NCBI GenBank assembly: GCA_015178975.1
Contig: WHVD01000153.1
Span: forward strand, 1-64,000
DNA length: 64,000 bases
DNA from: Hysterangium stoloniferum
Lineage: Eukaryota; Basidiomycota; Agaricomycetes; Hysterangiales; Hysterangiaceae
Direction: 5' to 3'
Shown here: positions 1 through 9,928 of the stretch, piece by piece
Numbering within the stretch: position 1 is the stretch's first letter
How the letters are laid out: each line of letters starts with the position of its first letter
Notes under the pieces: model-generated
Database searches by the model: none
Seen by the model: only the letters and a program-made list of their open reading frames with translations
What the model was told of the DNA's origin: nothing
Made by a program: the position numbers and the translations under genes

Positions 1-702
1 GGACCTAAATATTTTTCAGCAAGCTTCTTTGATGGACGGGTAGTCCAGAAGAATTGAGCTTTGACATAAACACGGTCGCCAATCTTGAAGTTGGGTGGCG
101 GGATCCGGTGTTTGTCCGCTGAATGTTGGTATTGCTCTTGGGCGGACAATATTGCAGTCCGGAGTTCCTCGTGGAGCTCGTGGAGGTCCGTGGTGAACTC
201 TTGAGCACGAACAGAGGCGGAGATTTCATTCTGGATGTACTGTAATGTTTGGATTATATCCTTTATTTGCAAAGAATGGGGAAACGCCAGTAGTGGCCGA
301 GGGTGCATTGTTGTAAGCAAACTCTCCAAGTGGTAACAAGGTTTTCCAATTGTCCTGTTGGTAGTTGCAATAAACACGGAGGTATTGTTCCAATGTCTGG
401 TTGACGCGTTCGGTTTGTCCGTCACCTTCCGGGTGATGTCCGGATGTGAAATGTAATGTCATGTCCAAGGATTTTCTGAGGGATCTAAAGAAGTGAGACA
501 CGAACTCTGATCCTCGATCGGAAGTCATGTGGGACGGAACTCCGTGCTTGGAAAATATGTGGATAATGAAAAGTTCCGCTAACTGCACGGACGTAATTGT
601 ATCATAAGTAGGGATGAATATACCTTGTTTTGAGAATCTGTCAACAACGACTAGAATAGCAGAAAAGCCTTCAGAATCCGGTAGGTGTTCAATGAAATCC
701 AT
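1..702 (-). pseudogene. Gypsy copy 1 integrase catalytic core and C-terminal part
   Basis: This is integrase, which inserts the element DNA into the genome. The frame from 702 to 226 shows the DDE triad: VVDRFSKQ (first Asp), TSDRGSEF (second Asp) and GQTERVNQTLEQYLR (Glu). Downstream of about 228 the conserved C-terminal region continues in another frame. It contains IPPPNFKIGDRVYV and the KKLAEKYLGP signature of gypsy integrases. The shift is explained by one extra T near 228. The protein runs off the left end of the window, so whether a chromodomain follows cannot be seen. Confidence 0.88.
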
Positions 703-2434
703 AGATATAGAATTCCATGGGTGTTCTGGTACCGGGGAGTTGTTTCAAAAGGCCGTATGGCTTGTGTCGCTGAGATTTCGAGCGGGGACAAGTAGTGCAA
801 GATTTACAATAGTGCTTAACGAATCCACGGAGTCCGGGCCAAGTATATTCTCTTCTTATTAATGATAGAGTTTTGTTGTACCCGAAATGTCCTGAGAGTG
901 GATGATCATGTTTGTATTGAAGGATCCTGAGGCGGAGGCCGTGGGAGTCCGGTACATAGATACGATCGTCAAGTCTAATGAAACCATGTTGATCAAGAGA
1001 CCACCGAGGTTGATCGGGGTCCACGGGATTGTCCAGATGAGCTTTAGTAACTAGGTCTAGCGGAATTGCCGATAGAATATCTTGATGTAACTTCTCGATA
1101 TCCATAATGATAATTCCACGGACAATGGGATTGACGAGGAAAGTTGCGCAGACCGATGCGGTAAGTTGTTGATTCGTGAAAATAGGTTTCAGGTTGTGCG
1201 GATTTACCGTTGCATAGTCATTGCTCCCCTCTTTAGGATAGACGTGCCATCGTCTAGTTAAAGCGTCGGGTTTGCCGCCGAGACGGCCGGGTCGAAAACA
1301 GATAATCATGTTGAAAGTGGAGAGATATTCAGACCAGCGGGCCTGCCGGCGGGTCAAGAGTTTTGTGGTAGAAAAGTATTCCAGGTTTTTGTGATCTGTT
1401 ACAACGTCAATAGGAGCTCCTGAACCTTCCAAATAGTGTCGCCACGCTTTGAAAGCTGAAAAGATTGCCAGAAGTTCTTTATCATGAACATCGTAGTTGA
1501 GCTCTGCTCCAGTAAAAGTCTGGGACAGAAAAGCCACGGGGTGGACTTCTCCGTCGGAGTCCTGGATAGACAAAATGGCTCCAAGCGCATAATCGGAGGC
1601 GTCCGTTTCAACGATGAGCGGGAAGTCTGGTTTCCAATGCGACAGAATAGGAGCTGTGGAAAAAGAATTTTTTAAAAGATTGAAAGCTTTTTGACACTTA
1701 TCGTTAAAGTTCCACAGAGTACCCTTACGCGTAAGATGGGTAAGGGGTACCGTGATGTCAGAATATCCACGGATAAAATGTCTATAAAAATTGGCAAAGC
1801 CGAGGAAGGATTGTATATCTTTAACTTTTCGGGGTTCGGGCCAATCTTTGATGACTTGCACTTTAGTTTCGTCCATGCGGAGTCCATCGGGTCCCATCAT
1901 GAAACCTAGGTATTCCACAGAGTCCGTGTCAAAAGTACATTTTTTACCATTTGCGAATAAACCATGTTGTCTGAGTCTCCGGAGAACTTCATGGACTTGT
2001 TTGTCGTGTTCCGCGGGATTCTCGGAGTAGATAAGAATGTCGTCCAAGTAAACAATGATGCATACATCGAGCATGTCGGAGAAAATGTCGTTGATAAAAC
2101 GCTGAAAAACAGACGGGGCATTAGTGAGTCCAAAAGGGATGACCAACCACTCGAAGGCCCCATAACGGGTTCTAAAAGTGGTTTTCCATTCGTCGCCCGC
2201 GGCAATCCGGACCAAATGATAGGTGTGCTTGAGATCTATTTTGGTGTAAATCCGGGCATTCCGCGGAGCATCGAGCAGGTCAGATATAAGTGGGAGTGGA
2301 TATTTGTCCTTTTTGGTGACAGCATTGAGTCCTCTAAAATCAACACATAGTCGAAGGGATCCATCCTTTTTTCTGACAAACAGAACAGGTGCTCCAAAAG
2401 GAGACTTTGAGCGTCGAATAAAACCTATGGACAA
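689..2434 (-). CDS. Gypsy copy 1 reverse transcriptase, RNase H and integrase zinc finger
   Basis: These are the core enzymes for converting element RNA into DNA. RT motifs appear in order: LCVDFRGLNAVT, then the catalytic YLDDILIYS near residue 130, then the thumb GFANFYRHFI. RNase H follows, with ETDASDYALGAIL, an ELLAI helix and VVTDHKNLEYF. The final part carries the integrase HHCC zinc-binding region (HPLSGH..., CKSCTTC). The reading frame is open further upstream to about 2745, so 2434 is not a true start. The protein was presumably made as part of a longer polyprotein. One extra base near 738 shifts the frame so that this ORF ends at 689 instead of running into the integrase core. Confidence 0.92.
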   Translation of the reverse strand: MSIGFIRRSKSPFGAPVLFVRKKDGSLRLCVDFRGLNAVTKKDKYPLPLISDLLDAPRNARIYTKIDLKHTYHLVRIAAGDEWKTTFRTRYGAFEWLVIPFGLTNAPSVFQRFINDIFSDMLDVCIIVYLDDILIYSENPAEHDKQVHEVLRRLRQHGLFANGKKCTFDTDSVEYLGFMMGPDGLRMDETKVQVIKDWPEPRKVKDIQSFLGFANFYRHFIRGYSDITVPLTHLTRKGTLWNFNDKCQKAFNLLKNSFSTAPILSHWKPDFPLIVETDASDYALGAILSIQDSDGEVHPVAFLSQTFTGAELNYDVHDKELLAIFSAFKAWRHYLEGSGAPIDVVTDHKNLEYFSTTKLLTRRQARWSEYLSTFNMIICFRPGRLGGKPDALTRRWHVYPKEGSNDYATVNPHNLKPIFTNQQLTASVCATFLVNPIVRGIIIMDIEKLHQDILSAIPLDLVTKAHLDNPVDPDQPRWSLDQHGFIRLDDRIYVPDSHGLRLRILQYKHDHPLSGHFGYNKTLSLIRREYTWPGLRGFVKHYCKSCTTCPRSKSQRHKPYGLLKQLPGTRTPMEFYIYGFH

Positions 2435-2752
2435 ATGTTCATCCAGGAAATCACGGATTGTGGATAGTTCCGTGGATGAGAGCGGGTAAATATGTCCTAG
2501 GGGTGGCTGGGCGCCATCTTCAAGATCGATTTTTAAGTCGTATTCTCTATGAGGCGGAAGCCGGTCAGCTTTTCGCTTGCTAAAAACATCCGCGAAGTCA
2601 TGGTATTTCTCCGGGACGCCTTCTAGGTCAGCGGCTTGCTCAGATTCGGATACTGGGGTTGAGAAACGTCCAGTTGCTTCATCAATTTTTAAGTTGATAG
2701 TGTGTACGCCTGGGACCCATCCATTTTTGAAGCCCTAATAAAAGCTGCAGCA

Positions 2753-3229
2753 TTAATCAGAGAAATGGACGGAGGTGCCGTGGGTTCCGGGGAAGCTGTA
2801 GGTGCCGTAGGGATCACAGGAGTCCTCGAGACTGCAGGTGCCGGGAAGCCATGGTGCCATGGAGGCCGAGACAGGCGCAGTTTCCTCGGTCGCCGCGGGA
2901 GTCCGGAATGTTATACTGTTAGCTATCCAGTCAATCAACGGATTGTAGCGGGTAAGCCAGTTATGTCCTAGAACCACCGAGCAACTTGAGTCTAACTGGG
3001 TCACATAGAAAGTGACCAATTGAGATGTTCCACAAGGGAAACTGATGGGTAAATCACAAGCTTGGGTAACAACCGAATTACTTGTGCCATCGAAGAGGCA
3101 GAGTCCGACGGGATTTATCGAATAAGTTGACAAAGAATTTTTTTGCGTGAATTTTGTATCTAAAAAACAATGAGTTGAGCCGGAATCTATGAGAGCTGAA
3201 AAAACGAATTTCGGGATCATATTAGACAT
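2753..3229 (-). CDS. Gypsy copy 1 aspartic protease region (frame broken before RT)
   Basis: This is the retroviral-type aspartyl protease that would cleave the polyprotein. The catalytic motif reads ALIDSGSTHCF near residue 12, followed by a glycine-containing flap region and the VVLGHNWLTRYNP segment typical of Ty3-like proteases. The last residues of this frame (after about 2790) no longer match the same region of the second gypsy copy. There, the protease tail runs on through PSIFLINAA into the RT linker. A one-base shift near 2780 therefore separates protease from RT here. The RT frame is open from about 2745 downward. Confidence 0.8.
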   Translation of the reverse strand: MSNMIPKFVFSALIDSGSTHCFLDTKFTQKNSLSTYSINPVGLCLFDGTSNSVVTQACDLPISFPCGTSQLVTFYVTQLDSSCSVVLGHNWLTRYNPLIDWIANSITFRTPAATEETAPVSASMAPWLPGTCSLEDSCDPYGTYSFPGTHGTSVHFSD

Positions 3230-3345
3230 AAGTTTAATGAAAAATGAATCAGAATGTGAAAGAGTGGATGCGTTGAGGCGAGTGAACTCTTGAATGCGCG
3301 GAGAGGCAACGCAACCCCTAACCCGCGCAGAGTCCGCGGGGTTGC

Positions 3346-4638
3346 TTACTCTTTTTTCGAATCAGCAGCTGGTTTATCCTTCGACGGGGTTTCCGTGGAG
3401 GCCTTGGCTGATCGACCCTTTGAAGAGTTTGCTTTTGCCAGTGGACATTCTGGGACTCGATGACCGGGCTTCCCGCACAAGAGACAGAAGTTGTTGTCCA
3501 TACGACGTTGTCTTTCTTGTGGAGTCAATTTGCCATCAGGTCCGAGTTTGCCTGAGAGGTCGGGTTTTCCGGCTTGCTTGCCGGACTGTTGACCCTTGTT
3601 GTTGTCCTTATTGTCCTTATTGTTGTTGTTGTTGTTTGAAGACTTTTTATCGTTCTTCTTGTCGGATTGCGTGGAGTTCTGGTTGCTGGTTGACGAATTG
3701 TTGTTATTGTTTTTATCCTTGGACTTGTTTACTTTGTCCACGGATGTCTCGCGGGCAACTTCTGCGCGACGTTCCCAATAATGTGCATCCGCGTTTTGAG
3801 CTTTGAGGCGCATACGGGACAGGGTTTTTGGCTTGCCATCTTCTCCTTTCGAGACTTTGTCTGTAAGGCGGGACGGCAGACCGGCGTAGAATTGGTGGCG
3901 GAGAGCGGGATCGCCCCACTGACAACGAGCTGCAAGATTATTGAATTGGACGATGTAGTCCGTGATGCGCTGCGTGTCCTTCATATGAAGATTTGTGAGA
4001 CTATTCTCGGCTTCTCCTGTTGGGTCATACGGGCCGAAGTTGGTTTCAAGCTCCTCAACAAACGCCTCCCAATTTTCAAGCCAGAGTGGCTCTTCCTCGG
4101 ATATTCCGCTAAAAGCCGGTTCGAACCATTTCAACGCGGATCCCGACAAATATGACAGTGCGTAATTGACTTTTCGGGAGTCCGTGGAGAATGCAGCGGC
4201 ACGATCACGGAAGTTGAAGCGACATTGCATGAGGAAAGTAGAGAGTTTGTTTGGGTTGGAACCCGTGAAGGGTTCCAGAGCATTGACTTTTGACCGTGGA
4301 GGTTCTTGTTCCTTTTTCTTTCGTTCTTCGAGCAGGTGCGTCATGAATTTATCTATGGTACCTGCTAAAAATTCAGAAGTAGAATCCCCCGAATACGGTC
4401 GTTGAACAGACGGAGGATTTTCAGGAGGGATTTCGACACCTTTGCCCTTGTCGGGGGCCACGGAATTGTCCTCACGCTCGGATTCGTCCAGGTCTTCCGG
4501 GACTTCTTCGATGCGGGTTTCTTCCATGGGTTCTGACTGGTTCGCAAGCGTCTGACTGGTATACAGAGTTAACGGGGAATGAAGAGTCAACGGTCCAGGT
4601 ATTGATGACTGTGCGCGTGTACTTCTTCTTGGTGGCAT
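3346..4638 (-). CDS. Gag polyprotein of gypsy copy 1 (430 aa)
   Basis: This is the structural capsid/nucleocapsid protein of the retrotransposon, which packages element RNA in cytoplasmic particles. The N-terminal 70 residues are acidic and low complexity. The middle, about residues 105-280, is the Ty3-type retrotransposon gag domain (a TFLMQCRFNF-like start and an LKWFEP motif). An Asn/Lys/Ser-rich linker follows. Near residue 385 there is one CCHC zinc knuckle, C-x2-C-x4-H-x4-C, reading CLLCGKPGHRVPEC. The ATG at 4638 lies 36 bases inside the 5' LTR boundary and is the first ATG of the internal region. The frame is open throughout. Gag and the protease frame are separate and about 115 bases apart. 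Confidence 0.92.
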   Translation of the reverse strand: MPPRRSTRAQSSIPGPLTLHSPLTLYTSQTLANQSEPMEETRIEEVPEDLDESEREDNSVAPDKGKGVEIPPENPPSVQRPYSGDSTSEFLAGTIDKFMTHLLEERKKKEQEPPRSKVNALEPFTGSNPNKLSTFLMQCRFNFRDRAAAFSTDSRKVNYALSYLSGSALKWFEPAFSGISEEEPLWLENWEAFVEELETNFGPYDPTGEAENSLTNLHMKDTQRITDYIVQFNNLAARCQWGDPALRHQFYAGLPSRLTDKVSKGEDGKPKTLSRMRLKAQNADAHYWERRAEVARETSVDKVNKSKDKNNNNNSSTSNQNSTQSDKKNDKKSSNNNNNNKDNKDNNKGQQSGKQAGKPDLSGKLGPDGKLTPQERQRRMDNNFCLLCGKPGHRVPECPLAKANSSKGRSAKASTETPSKDKPAADSKKE

Positions 4639-4661
4639 AATGAAAACAATCTGCGAGTATT

Positions 4662-4672
4662 AGTCAGAAAAT
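4662..4672 (-). promoter_or_regulatory. Putative self-primer binding site, gypsy copy 1
   Basis: ATTTTCTGACT lies two bases inside the 5' LTR and is the exact reverse complement of AGTCAGAAAAT at 5018-5008 within the LTR, at the predicted RNA 5' end. An 11-base pairing of this kind is how Tf1 and sushi-type elements self-prime. No match to a tRNA 3' end is apparent to me. Confidence 0.65.
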
Positions 4673-4674
4673 AC

Positions 4675-5513
4675 TGTTAGGATACACACACAGGCCGGGT
4701 TTCCAGAGAAACCCGCGGGATATCCAGTAGGACTTGGCTTCAGCTTATAGGCTGCGCCCTCGCTAGATCGTGTTGTCCAATTTCAAACGGACAGACAGGG
4801 ATCCCGGGGAGTCCGGGCGGGGTTCGTGGGTCGTTGGTTGTAAGTCGGGTCGTGGGTCATAAGTCGGAGGTCGTGGGTCGTGAGTCGAGTTGGTTGAGAG
4901 AGATAGATGTGCTGGAGCCCGTGGGCTCCAACTAGTGCGAGTGATGTGAATTGAGTAAGGTTTTAGAGTGGAAAATATTATTAGATTACTGGGGGGAATC
5001 TAAGCTAATTTTCTGACTGGATTGTATGTACAACATCTGCCAGTTTATATAGACCATGGAATGCATGATATACCGAATCCAGTAATAATGAGATGAAACG
5101 AGCAAAACATAAAACGGGAATAGTAAACACCAAATTGGTGTTAGGAACGGGACGGAACGGAGCGGAGTCCGAATCGTGACAAAGCATAACCCATAACGGG
5201 AAACGGAGCGGGAGCGGAGTCCTAAATCATGACAGGTCATTTGACTAAAACGGGAATGGGGCTCGATTAGAGGGGTGACGGGATTCTGAGCGGGTTCCGG
5301 TGACTGATGCGTGGGACGAAGACGGACATAGACAGAGACGGAGTCCGGGGGAAGTCCGGTGACTGATATGTGTCGTAATGAGGTCGAACGTAACAAGTCT
5401 TGACATAACGGAGTCTGGGCGGGAAATCCTATAAACAGACGATTGGTGCTTGTAGCGCATGGGGGCGTACGAGTTAGTGCCCGGAGTCCGGCGGGATTTG
5501 TCCGGTCGTAACA
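4675..5513 (-). repeat. 5' LTR of gypsy copy 1 (839 bp)
   Basis: On the minus strand it starts TGTTACGACC at 5513 and ends CCTAACA at 4675, directly before the primer site and gag. It holds a TATATAA box (5051-5044), GT-rich degenerate 15-bp repeats near 4810-4890, the shared LTR motif ATAAGCTGAAGCCAAG (about 4733-4752), and a hairpin GGGTTTC-N4-GAAACCC close to its 3' end. Related LTRs recur at 5806, 18612, 20480, 23140 and 48761. Confidence 0.9.
5044..5051 (-). promoter_or_regulatory. TATA box of the gypsy 5' LTR
   Basis: TATATAAA on the minus strand lies 33 bases upstream of AGTCAGAAAAT (5018-5008). That places the expected RNA start exactly at the segment complementary to the primer site. 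Confidence 0.6.
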
Positions 5514-5800
5514 AAATTCCACAACATGGATTGGTTGGCCAGATAGTTCTGGTTGACTTTCTAAACCAAATAAATTTAAATTACATGAACTACATTTGAA
5601 AGTTCATATGTATACTAGAGAATGCATCTCATCCCAAAGATTAAGTCATAACCCAGATAATCTTGACTAACCATGACATTTGTGCATGTTTTAAAAGAGC
5701 ATACAAGTCTTAAAGACATGTAGTCATAGCCAGAGAAAATAGTCTCACTTAAAAATATGAGGATTTTTCCATAAAGTTTTGTATATTCAATGAATTGTGA
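5514..5800. other. AT-rich stretch between two LTRs, no gene seen
   Basis: About 290 bases of AT-rich, CpG-poor DNA with no long reading frame. Together with the sequence right of 6614 it formed the target of the solo LTR at 5806-6609. It is probably decayed mobile-element or intergenic DNA. Confidence 0.4.
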
Positions 5801-5805
5801 CTATC

Positions 5806-6609
5806 TGTTATGACTGGAATTCCCACCGGACTCCAGGCACTAACTTATATGCACCCGCACCCTATACACACCAATTATCAGTTTACCAGAATTCCCACCA
5901 GACTCCATACATCAGACCTGTCCACACTTGACCTTCGTTACTTCATGTATCAGTCACCAGAATACCCACTGGACTCCATCCCCGTCTATCTGTGAGGCTG
6001 TCCCACGCATCAGTCACTGGACCCCACTTGGAAAACCCATCAGCCCTCTAACTGAGCCCCATTCCCATTATAGTCAAATGACCTGTCACGATTCGGACTC
6101 TGCTCCCACCCCATTCCCATTATGGTTTTATGACTTGTCATGATTTGGACTCCACTCCATTCCATCCCGTTCCTAACACCAAGTTTGGTGTTTATTTAGC
6201 TCGTTTAATGTTTGTTAGTTTAGTTTTCATTATTACTGGATTTGGTATGTTATTCATTCCACAGTCTATATAGTCTGGAAGATGTTGTACATACAATCCA
6301 GTCATAAAATCAGCTTAGATTCTCCCCAGTAATCTTAGTATATTTTCCACTCTAAATTCCTCTTTGAAACGCACTGCTCTTACTCATCAGAGCCCATGGG
6401 CTCCAACCCATCTATCACTTGACCTCCGACTTATCTATTTCGACTCCCCAACCTCCTCATGAACCCCACCTGGACTCCCCAGGATTCCCATCTGCCTGTT
6501 TGAAATTGGACAAGATGATCTCACAAGGGCATAGCCTATAAGCTGAAGCCAAGTCCTACTGGCTTTCCCACGGGTTTCTCTGGAAACCCTCCATGTATGC
6601 ACCTTAACA
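5806..6609 (+). repeat. Solo gypsy-family LTR (804 bp) with target duplication CTATC
   Basis: It runs from TGTTATGACTGG to ACCTTAACA and is flanked by CTATC at 5801-5805 and 6610-6614. It has the same family architecture as the LTR of gypsy copy 1, but most CG sites have become TG or CA. It contains the ATAAGCTGAAGCCAAG motif near 6538-6553 and the terminal hairpin near 6575. Confidence 0.9.
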
Positions 6610-6614
6610 CTATC

Positions 6615-7500
6615 CTCCTTTCTGTGTGACAGCATTGAGTCTGCTGAAATCAACACATAGTCTAATAAATCTGTTCTTCTTTCTGACAAAAAGAACAGGT
6701 GCTCCAAAAAGAGACATTGATGGCCAGATAAAACCTATGGACAAATGTTCATCCAGGAAATCCCAGATTGCAGAAAGTTCCATGGAGGACAGTGGGTAAA
6801 TATGTCCAAGGGGTGGCTGGGCCCCATCTTCAAGGTCAATTTTTAAGTCATACTGTCTGTGGGGTGGAAGCCGATCAGCTTTTCACTTACTAAAAATATC
6901 CACAAAGTCATGATATTTCTCTCGGATGCCCTCTGGGTCTGTGATGTGCTCTGATTTCGGAGTTGCAAAATGTCCAGTTGATTGTGAATGCCTGGGATCC
7001 AATTTTGTAGCCCCAATCAAAGTTGCTGCATTAATAAGGAAAATGGATGGAGTTACAGTGGGTTCTGGGGAAACCAGGGATTCTGTAGAGGCCATGGGTG
7101 CCAAAATGGCCAGGGACAATACGGTTATATTGGGTGCTGCAGGTGTCCAGAAAGTAATACTGCCTGATACCCAGTCAATCAACAGATTGTGTCAGGTTAA
7201 CTAGTTGTTTCCTAGGATGACTGAGCAAGTTTAATCCAACTGCATCACATAAAAAGTGACCATCTGAGATGTTCCACACAGGAACTGGATAGATAGGTTG
7301 CAAGCTTGGGTGATAACTGAATTTCTTGTTCCATTGAAAAGTCAGAATCTGACCAGGTTTATCAAATAGGTTGACAACAATTTTTTTCAAGTGAATTCAA
7401 TATCTACAAAACAATGGGTTAAGCCAGAGTCAAGAAGCATACAAAAAACAGAGTTTGGGGTCATATCAGAAGTACGTTTTACAATAATGAGTCAGAGTTC
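6615..7500 (-). pseudogene. Decayed protease and RT start of gypsy copy 2
   Basis: The 6620-6800 stretch matches the RT N-terminal region of copy 1 (the segment around its QLSTI and FLDEHL residues and the following FGAPVLF motif). 6883-7390 carries the protease to RT linker, with IEYHD-like and SIFLINAA text. Stops and frame changes break it repeatedly. It is useful as evidence that copy 1 protease and RT were once one frame. Confidence 0.75.
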
Positions 7501-7589
7501 AAAAGAGCAGATGTGTTAAGATGGGTGAACTCATGAATGCACAGAGTGGTAATGTGTAATGCAACCCTTGTCTCACATTGAGTCCAGAG

Positions 7590-9440
7590 GGTTGCTTACT
7601 CTTTTTTTGAATTGGAAGCTGGTTTTTCCTTTGATGAGGATTCTGTGGAGGAAGTGTTGGCTGTACAATCCTTGGCAGAGTTCACTTTCACTATTGGGCA
7701 TTCCAGGACACAATGGCCAGGTTTTCCACACAAAAGACAGAGGTTGTTGTCCATACGACACTGTCTTTCTTGTAGTGTCAATTTGCCATTGGGTCCAAGT
7801 TTGCCTGTAAGGTCAGGCTTTCTGGTGGATTTTCCAGTTTGCTGACCTTTGCCAGAGTTGTTGTTGTTATTGTTGTTGGAAGACTTTTTGTCATTCTTCT
7901 GGTTGGATTGCATGGAGTTTGAATTGCTGGTAGACAGGTTGTTGCTGTTGGTTTTGTTCACCATGGACTTGTTGGATTTGTTCATAGGAGTCTTGTGGGC
8001 AACTTCCACTTGACATTCCCAATAGCATGTGTCTGCATTTTGAGCTTTGAGGTGCATTTAGGAAAGTGTCTTGGGTTTGACATCCTCGCCTTTCAAGACT
8101 TCATCTTTGAGGCAGGAAGGCAAACCAGAGTAAAACTGATGGCAGAGTGTGAAATTGCCCCATTGACAACATGCTGCAAGGTTATTGAATTGGACAATAT
8201 AGGAGGGTGTTTATAATTACTATAATCTTAGATATTTACTAATAAAAGTCTTATTTTTACAAAATTCCATCTTTAAATAGTGATATATCCTCTGAGACTA
8301 TTATATTGTTAACCACCAACCATCAGAAATAATTCTCCATATTACATCCTAAACAATTCAGAGTCAATTAATAGAACCCATTGTATATAATTTCCCTCCT
8401 TTTACAGATGCCTACTAATACTTTTATTAGTACTTTGTTTTTTAAAAGTTGTAATGTAGTTATTTCCATGTAAAATATGTAAAATATTATTGGAAATTTT
8501 TCATCCCACAGCTGTCTTTATTAAGTAAAACCCCCTATATATTCTGGGTATGTTGAATCAAGTAGAAATCTGTTCAGATTGACAGATCCATTCTGAAGTA
8601 ATACATATGCATGGAATGGACTATCTAAAGGTATCTATTTTTTAAAAGTATTAGTGTTTCAAACTACTAATTTTCTTTATTGTCTACTCATGTCCAGAAA
8701 GATTCTTTAGTTTGTAATGTATGAGAGAGTTTAAAACTTTTTGAAAGTTTTAAAAACCAAATTATGTTTGAATCACATCCCAGATGTTTAAATGACCTTT
8801 AGAGTATATTAGAATTTGGTATACTTAATAGTTTTCAGATACCCTCCATAGTCCATGATGCACTGGTTGTCCTTCATTCAAAGATTAGTGAGGCTATTCT
8901 TGGCTTTTCCAGTCAGGTTGTATGGGCCAAAATTTGTTTCCAATTCTTCAACAATAAATGCATTCCAATCATCAAGCCAGGTCATCTCTTCCTCAGTAAG
9001 TCCATTAAAAGCCAGTTTGAATGCTTTCAACACAGATCCTGAGAGGTAAGAGAGTGTGTAGTTGACTTTGTGGGAGTCCATGGAGAATGCAGTGGGTTGA
9101 TCACAGAAGTTAAAGTGACACTGCACAAGGAAGGTGGACAGTTTGTTGGGGTTGGAACCCATGAAGGGTTCTGGAGCATTGACTTTTGACTGTGCTCCTT
9201 CTTCTTTCATTCTTCAAACAGGTGAGTCATAAATTTATCTATAGTACCTGCTAATGATTCAGAAGTGGGATCTTTGAGATGCAGTCATTCCATGGTTGGG
9301 GGGTTGGAGTCATCCAGATTTTCTGGTACTTCTTTGAAACAGGAATCATCTGTGGTGTCTGGGTTGTTTCTGGATATCTGGGTGATGTACAAAATGAGTG
9401 TAGAGGGCTCTGGTTGTTCAGATGGTTTCTTGCTTGGAGG
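7590..9440 (-). pseudogene. Decayed gag of gypsy copy 2, split by an insertion
   Basis: The C-terminal half (8057-7596) keeps the Asn/Ser/Lys-rich linker and the zinc knuckle CLLCGKPGHCVLEC, with its C-x2-C-x4-H-x4-C spacing intact. The N-terminal half (9210-8878) keeps the gag domain (LSTFLVQCHFNF). The two halves are separated by the insertion at 8202-8847 and carry stop codons. Substitutions relative to copy 1 are dominated by C-to-T and G-to-A at former CG sites. Confidence 0.82.
8202..8847. mobile_element. MITE-like DNA transposon inside gypsy copy 2 gag (646 bp)
   Basis: The ends are inverted: GGAGGGTGTTT on the left and the complement of GGAGGGTATCT on the right, flanked by ATA on both sides (8199-8201, 8848-8850). 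Removing it and one ATA restores the gag sequence to the same length as copy 1 at that place (GGACNATNTAGTCC). There is no coding capacity. A related sequence, without these ends, lies at about 30013-30612. Confidence 0.75.
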
Positions 9441-9463
9441 CATGATCAAGACAATCTGTGAGA

Positions 9464-9477
9464 TCTGATCAGAAAAT
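9464..9477 (-). promoter_or_regulatory. Putative self-primer binding site, gypsy copy 2
   Basis: ATTTTCTGATCAGA lies two bases inside the LTR, the same offset as in copy 1. It is the exact reverse complement of TCTGATCAGAAAAT in this element's own LTR (9679-9666). It differs from the copy 1 site, yet the pairing is kept. Confidence 0.65.
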
Positions 9478-9479
9478 AC

Positions 9480-9928
9480 TGTTAAGCACAGGGCTCACAG
9501 GTGGGTCTCTGGGGGAAACCCGTGGAAGTTCCAGGAAAGGGCTTGGCTTCAGCTTATATACTGCACCCTCACAAGATCACATTGTCCAACTTCAGACAGG
9601 AGTGGATGGGAAACCTATGGGTTCCAAGAATATGCTAAGGCAGATATCAAGTCAAAGCTAAGTTGATTTTCTGATCAGATTGTAAGTACAGATAGTGGCT
9701 AGACCATATACATAGACTAGTAGATTATTGTACTATATATCCAGAGAGACAAAAAAAAACATAACAGGCATACAATAAGACAATAAACTAAATGTCAAAC
9801 AGATCAGGAAACAAGGGGCAGACTGCACCAGATGTCAAACAAGCAAAGACAGATTGGGAACAATGGGTCCAGAATGTCTGGGCCAAGTCTGGTGGTTCCA
9901 GGTCCTGGTGGGTTTCCCAGTCCTAACA
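9480..9928 (-). repeat. 5' LTR of gypsy copy 2 (449 bp)
   Basis: On the minus strand it starts TGTTAGGACTGGG at 9928 and ends CTTAACA at 9480. It is shorter than, and diverged from, the copy 1 LTR. It keeps the ATAAGCTGAAGCCAAG-type motif near 9543-9558 and the self-priming complement at 9666-9679. Confidence 0.85.

Larger units (their letters stand above)
1..5513 (-). mobile_element. Ty3/gypsy LTR retrotransposon, copy 1 (3' end outside window)
   Basis: A minus-strand element is read as 5' LTR (4675-5513), gag (4638-3346), protease, reverse transcriptase, RNase H and integrase, running off the left edge of the window. The order PR-RT-RNaseH-IN places it in the Ty3/gypsy group. The sequence just inside the LTR suggests self-priming as in Tf1/sushi elements. 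The copy is CpG-rich and therefore fairly young. Three single-base frame breaks (near 2780, 738 and 228) interrupt pol, so this copy looks inactive unless these are assembly errors. The 3' LTR, polypurine tract and any chromodomain would lie left of base 1. Confidence 0.93.
6615..9928 (-). mobile_element. Ty3/gypsy element, copy 2: old, truncated, CpG-depleted
   Basis: The minus-strand element keeps a short piece of RT, protease, gag and a 449-bp 5' LTR (9480-9928). The rest of pol and the 3' LTR are missing: the RT portion stops abruptly at about 6615. It is alignable to copy 1 over gag and protease, but CG dinucleotides of copy 1 are mostly TG or CA here. A separate 646-bp element interrupts gag at 8202-8847. 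Confidence 0.88.

Noticed and set aside
5-229. 74-codon minus-strand ORF as a separate protein
   Set aside because: The conserved integrase C-terminus lies in another frame of the same strand; this ORF is a shadow created by a one-base shift.
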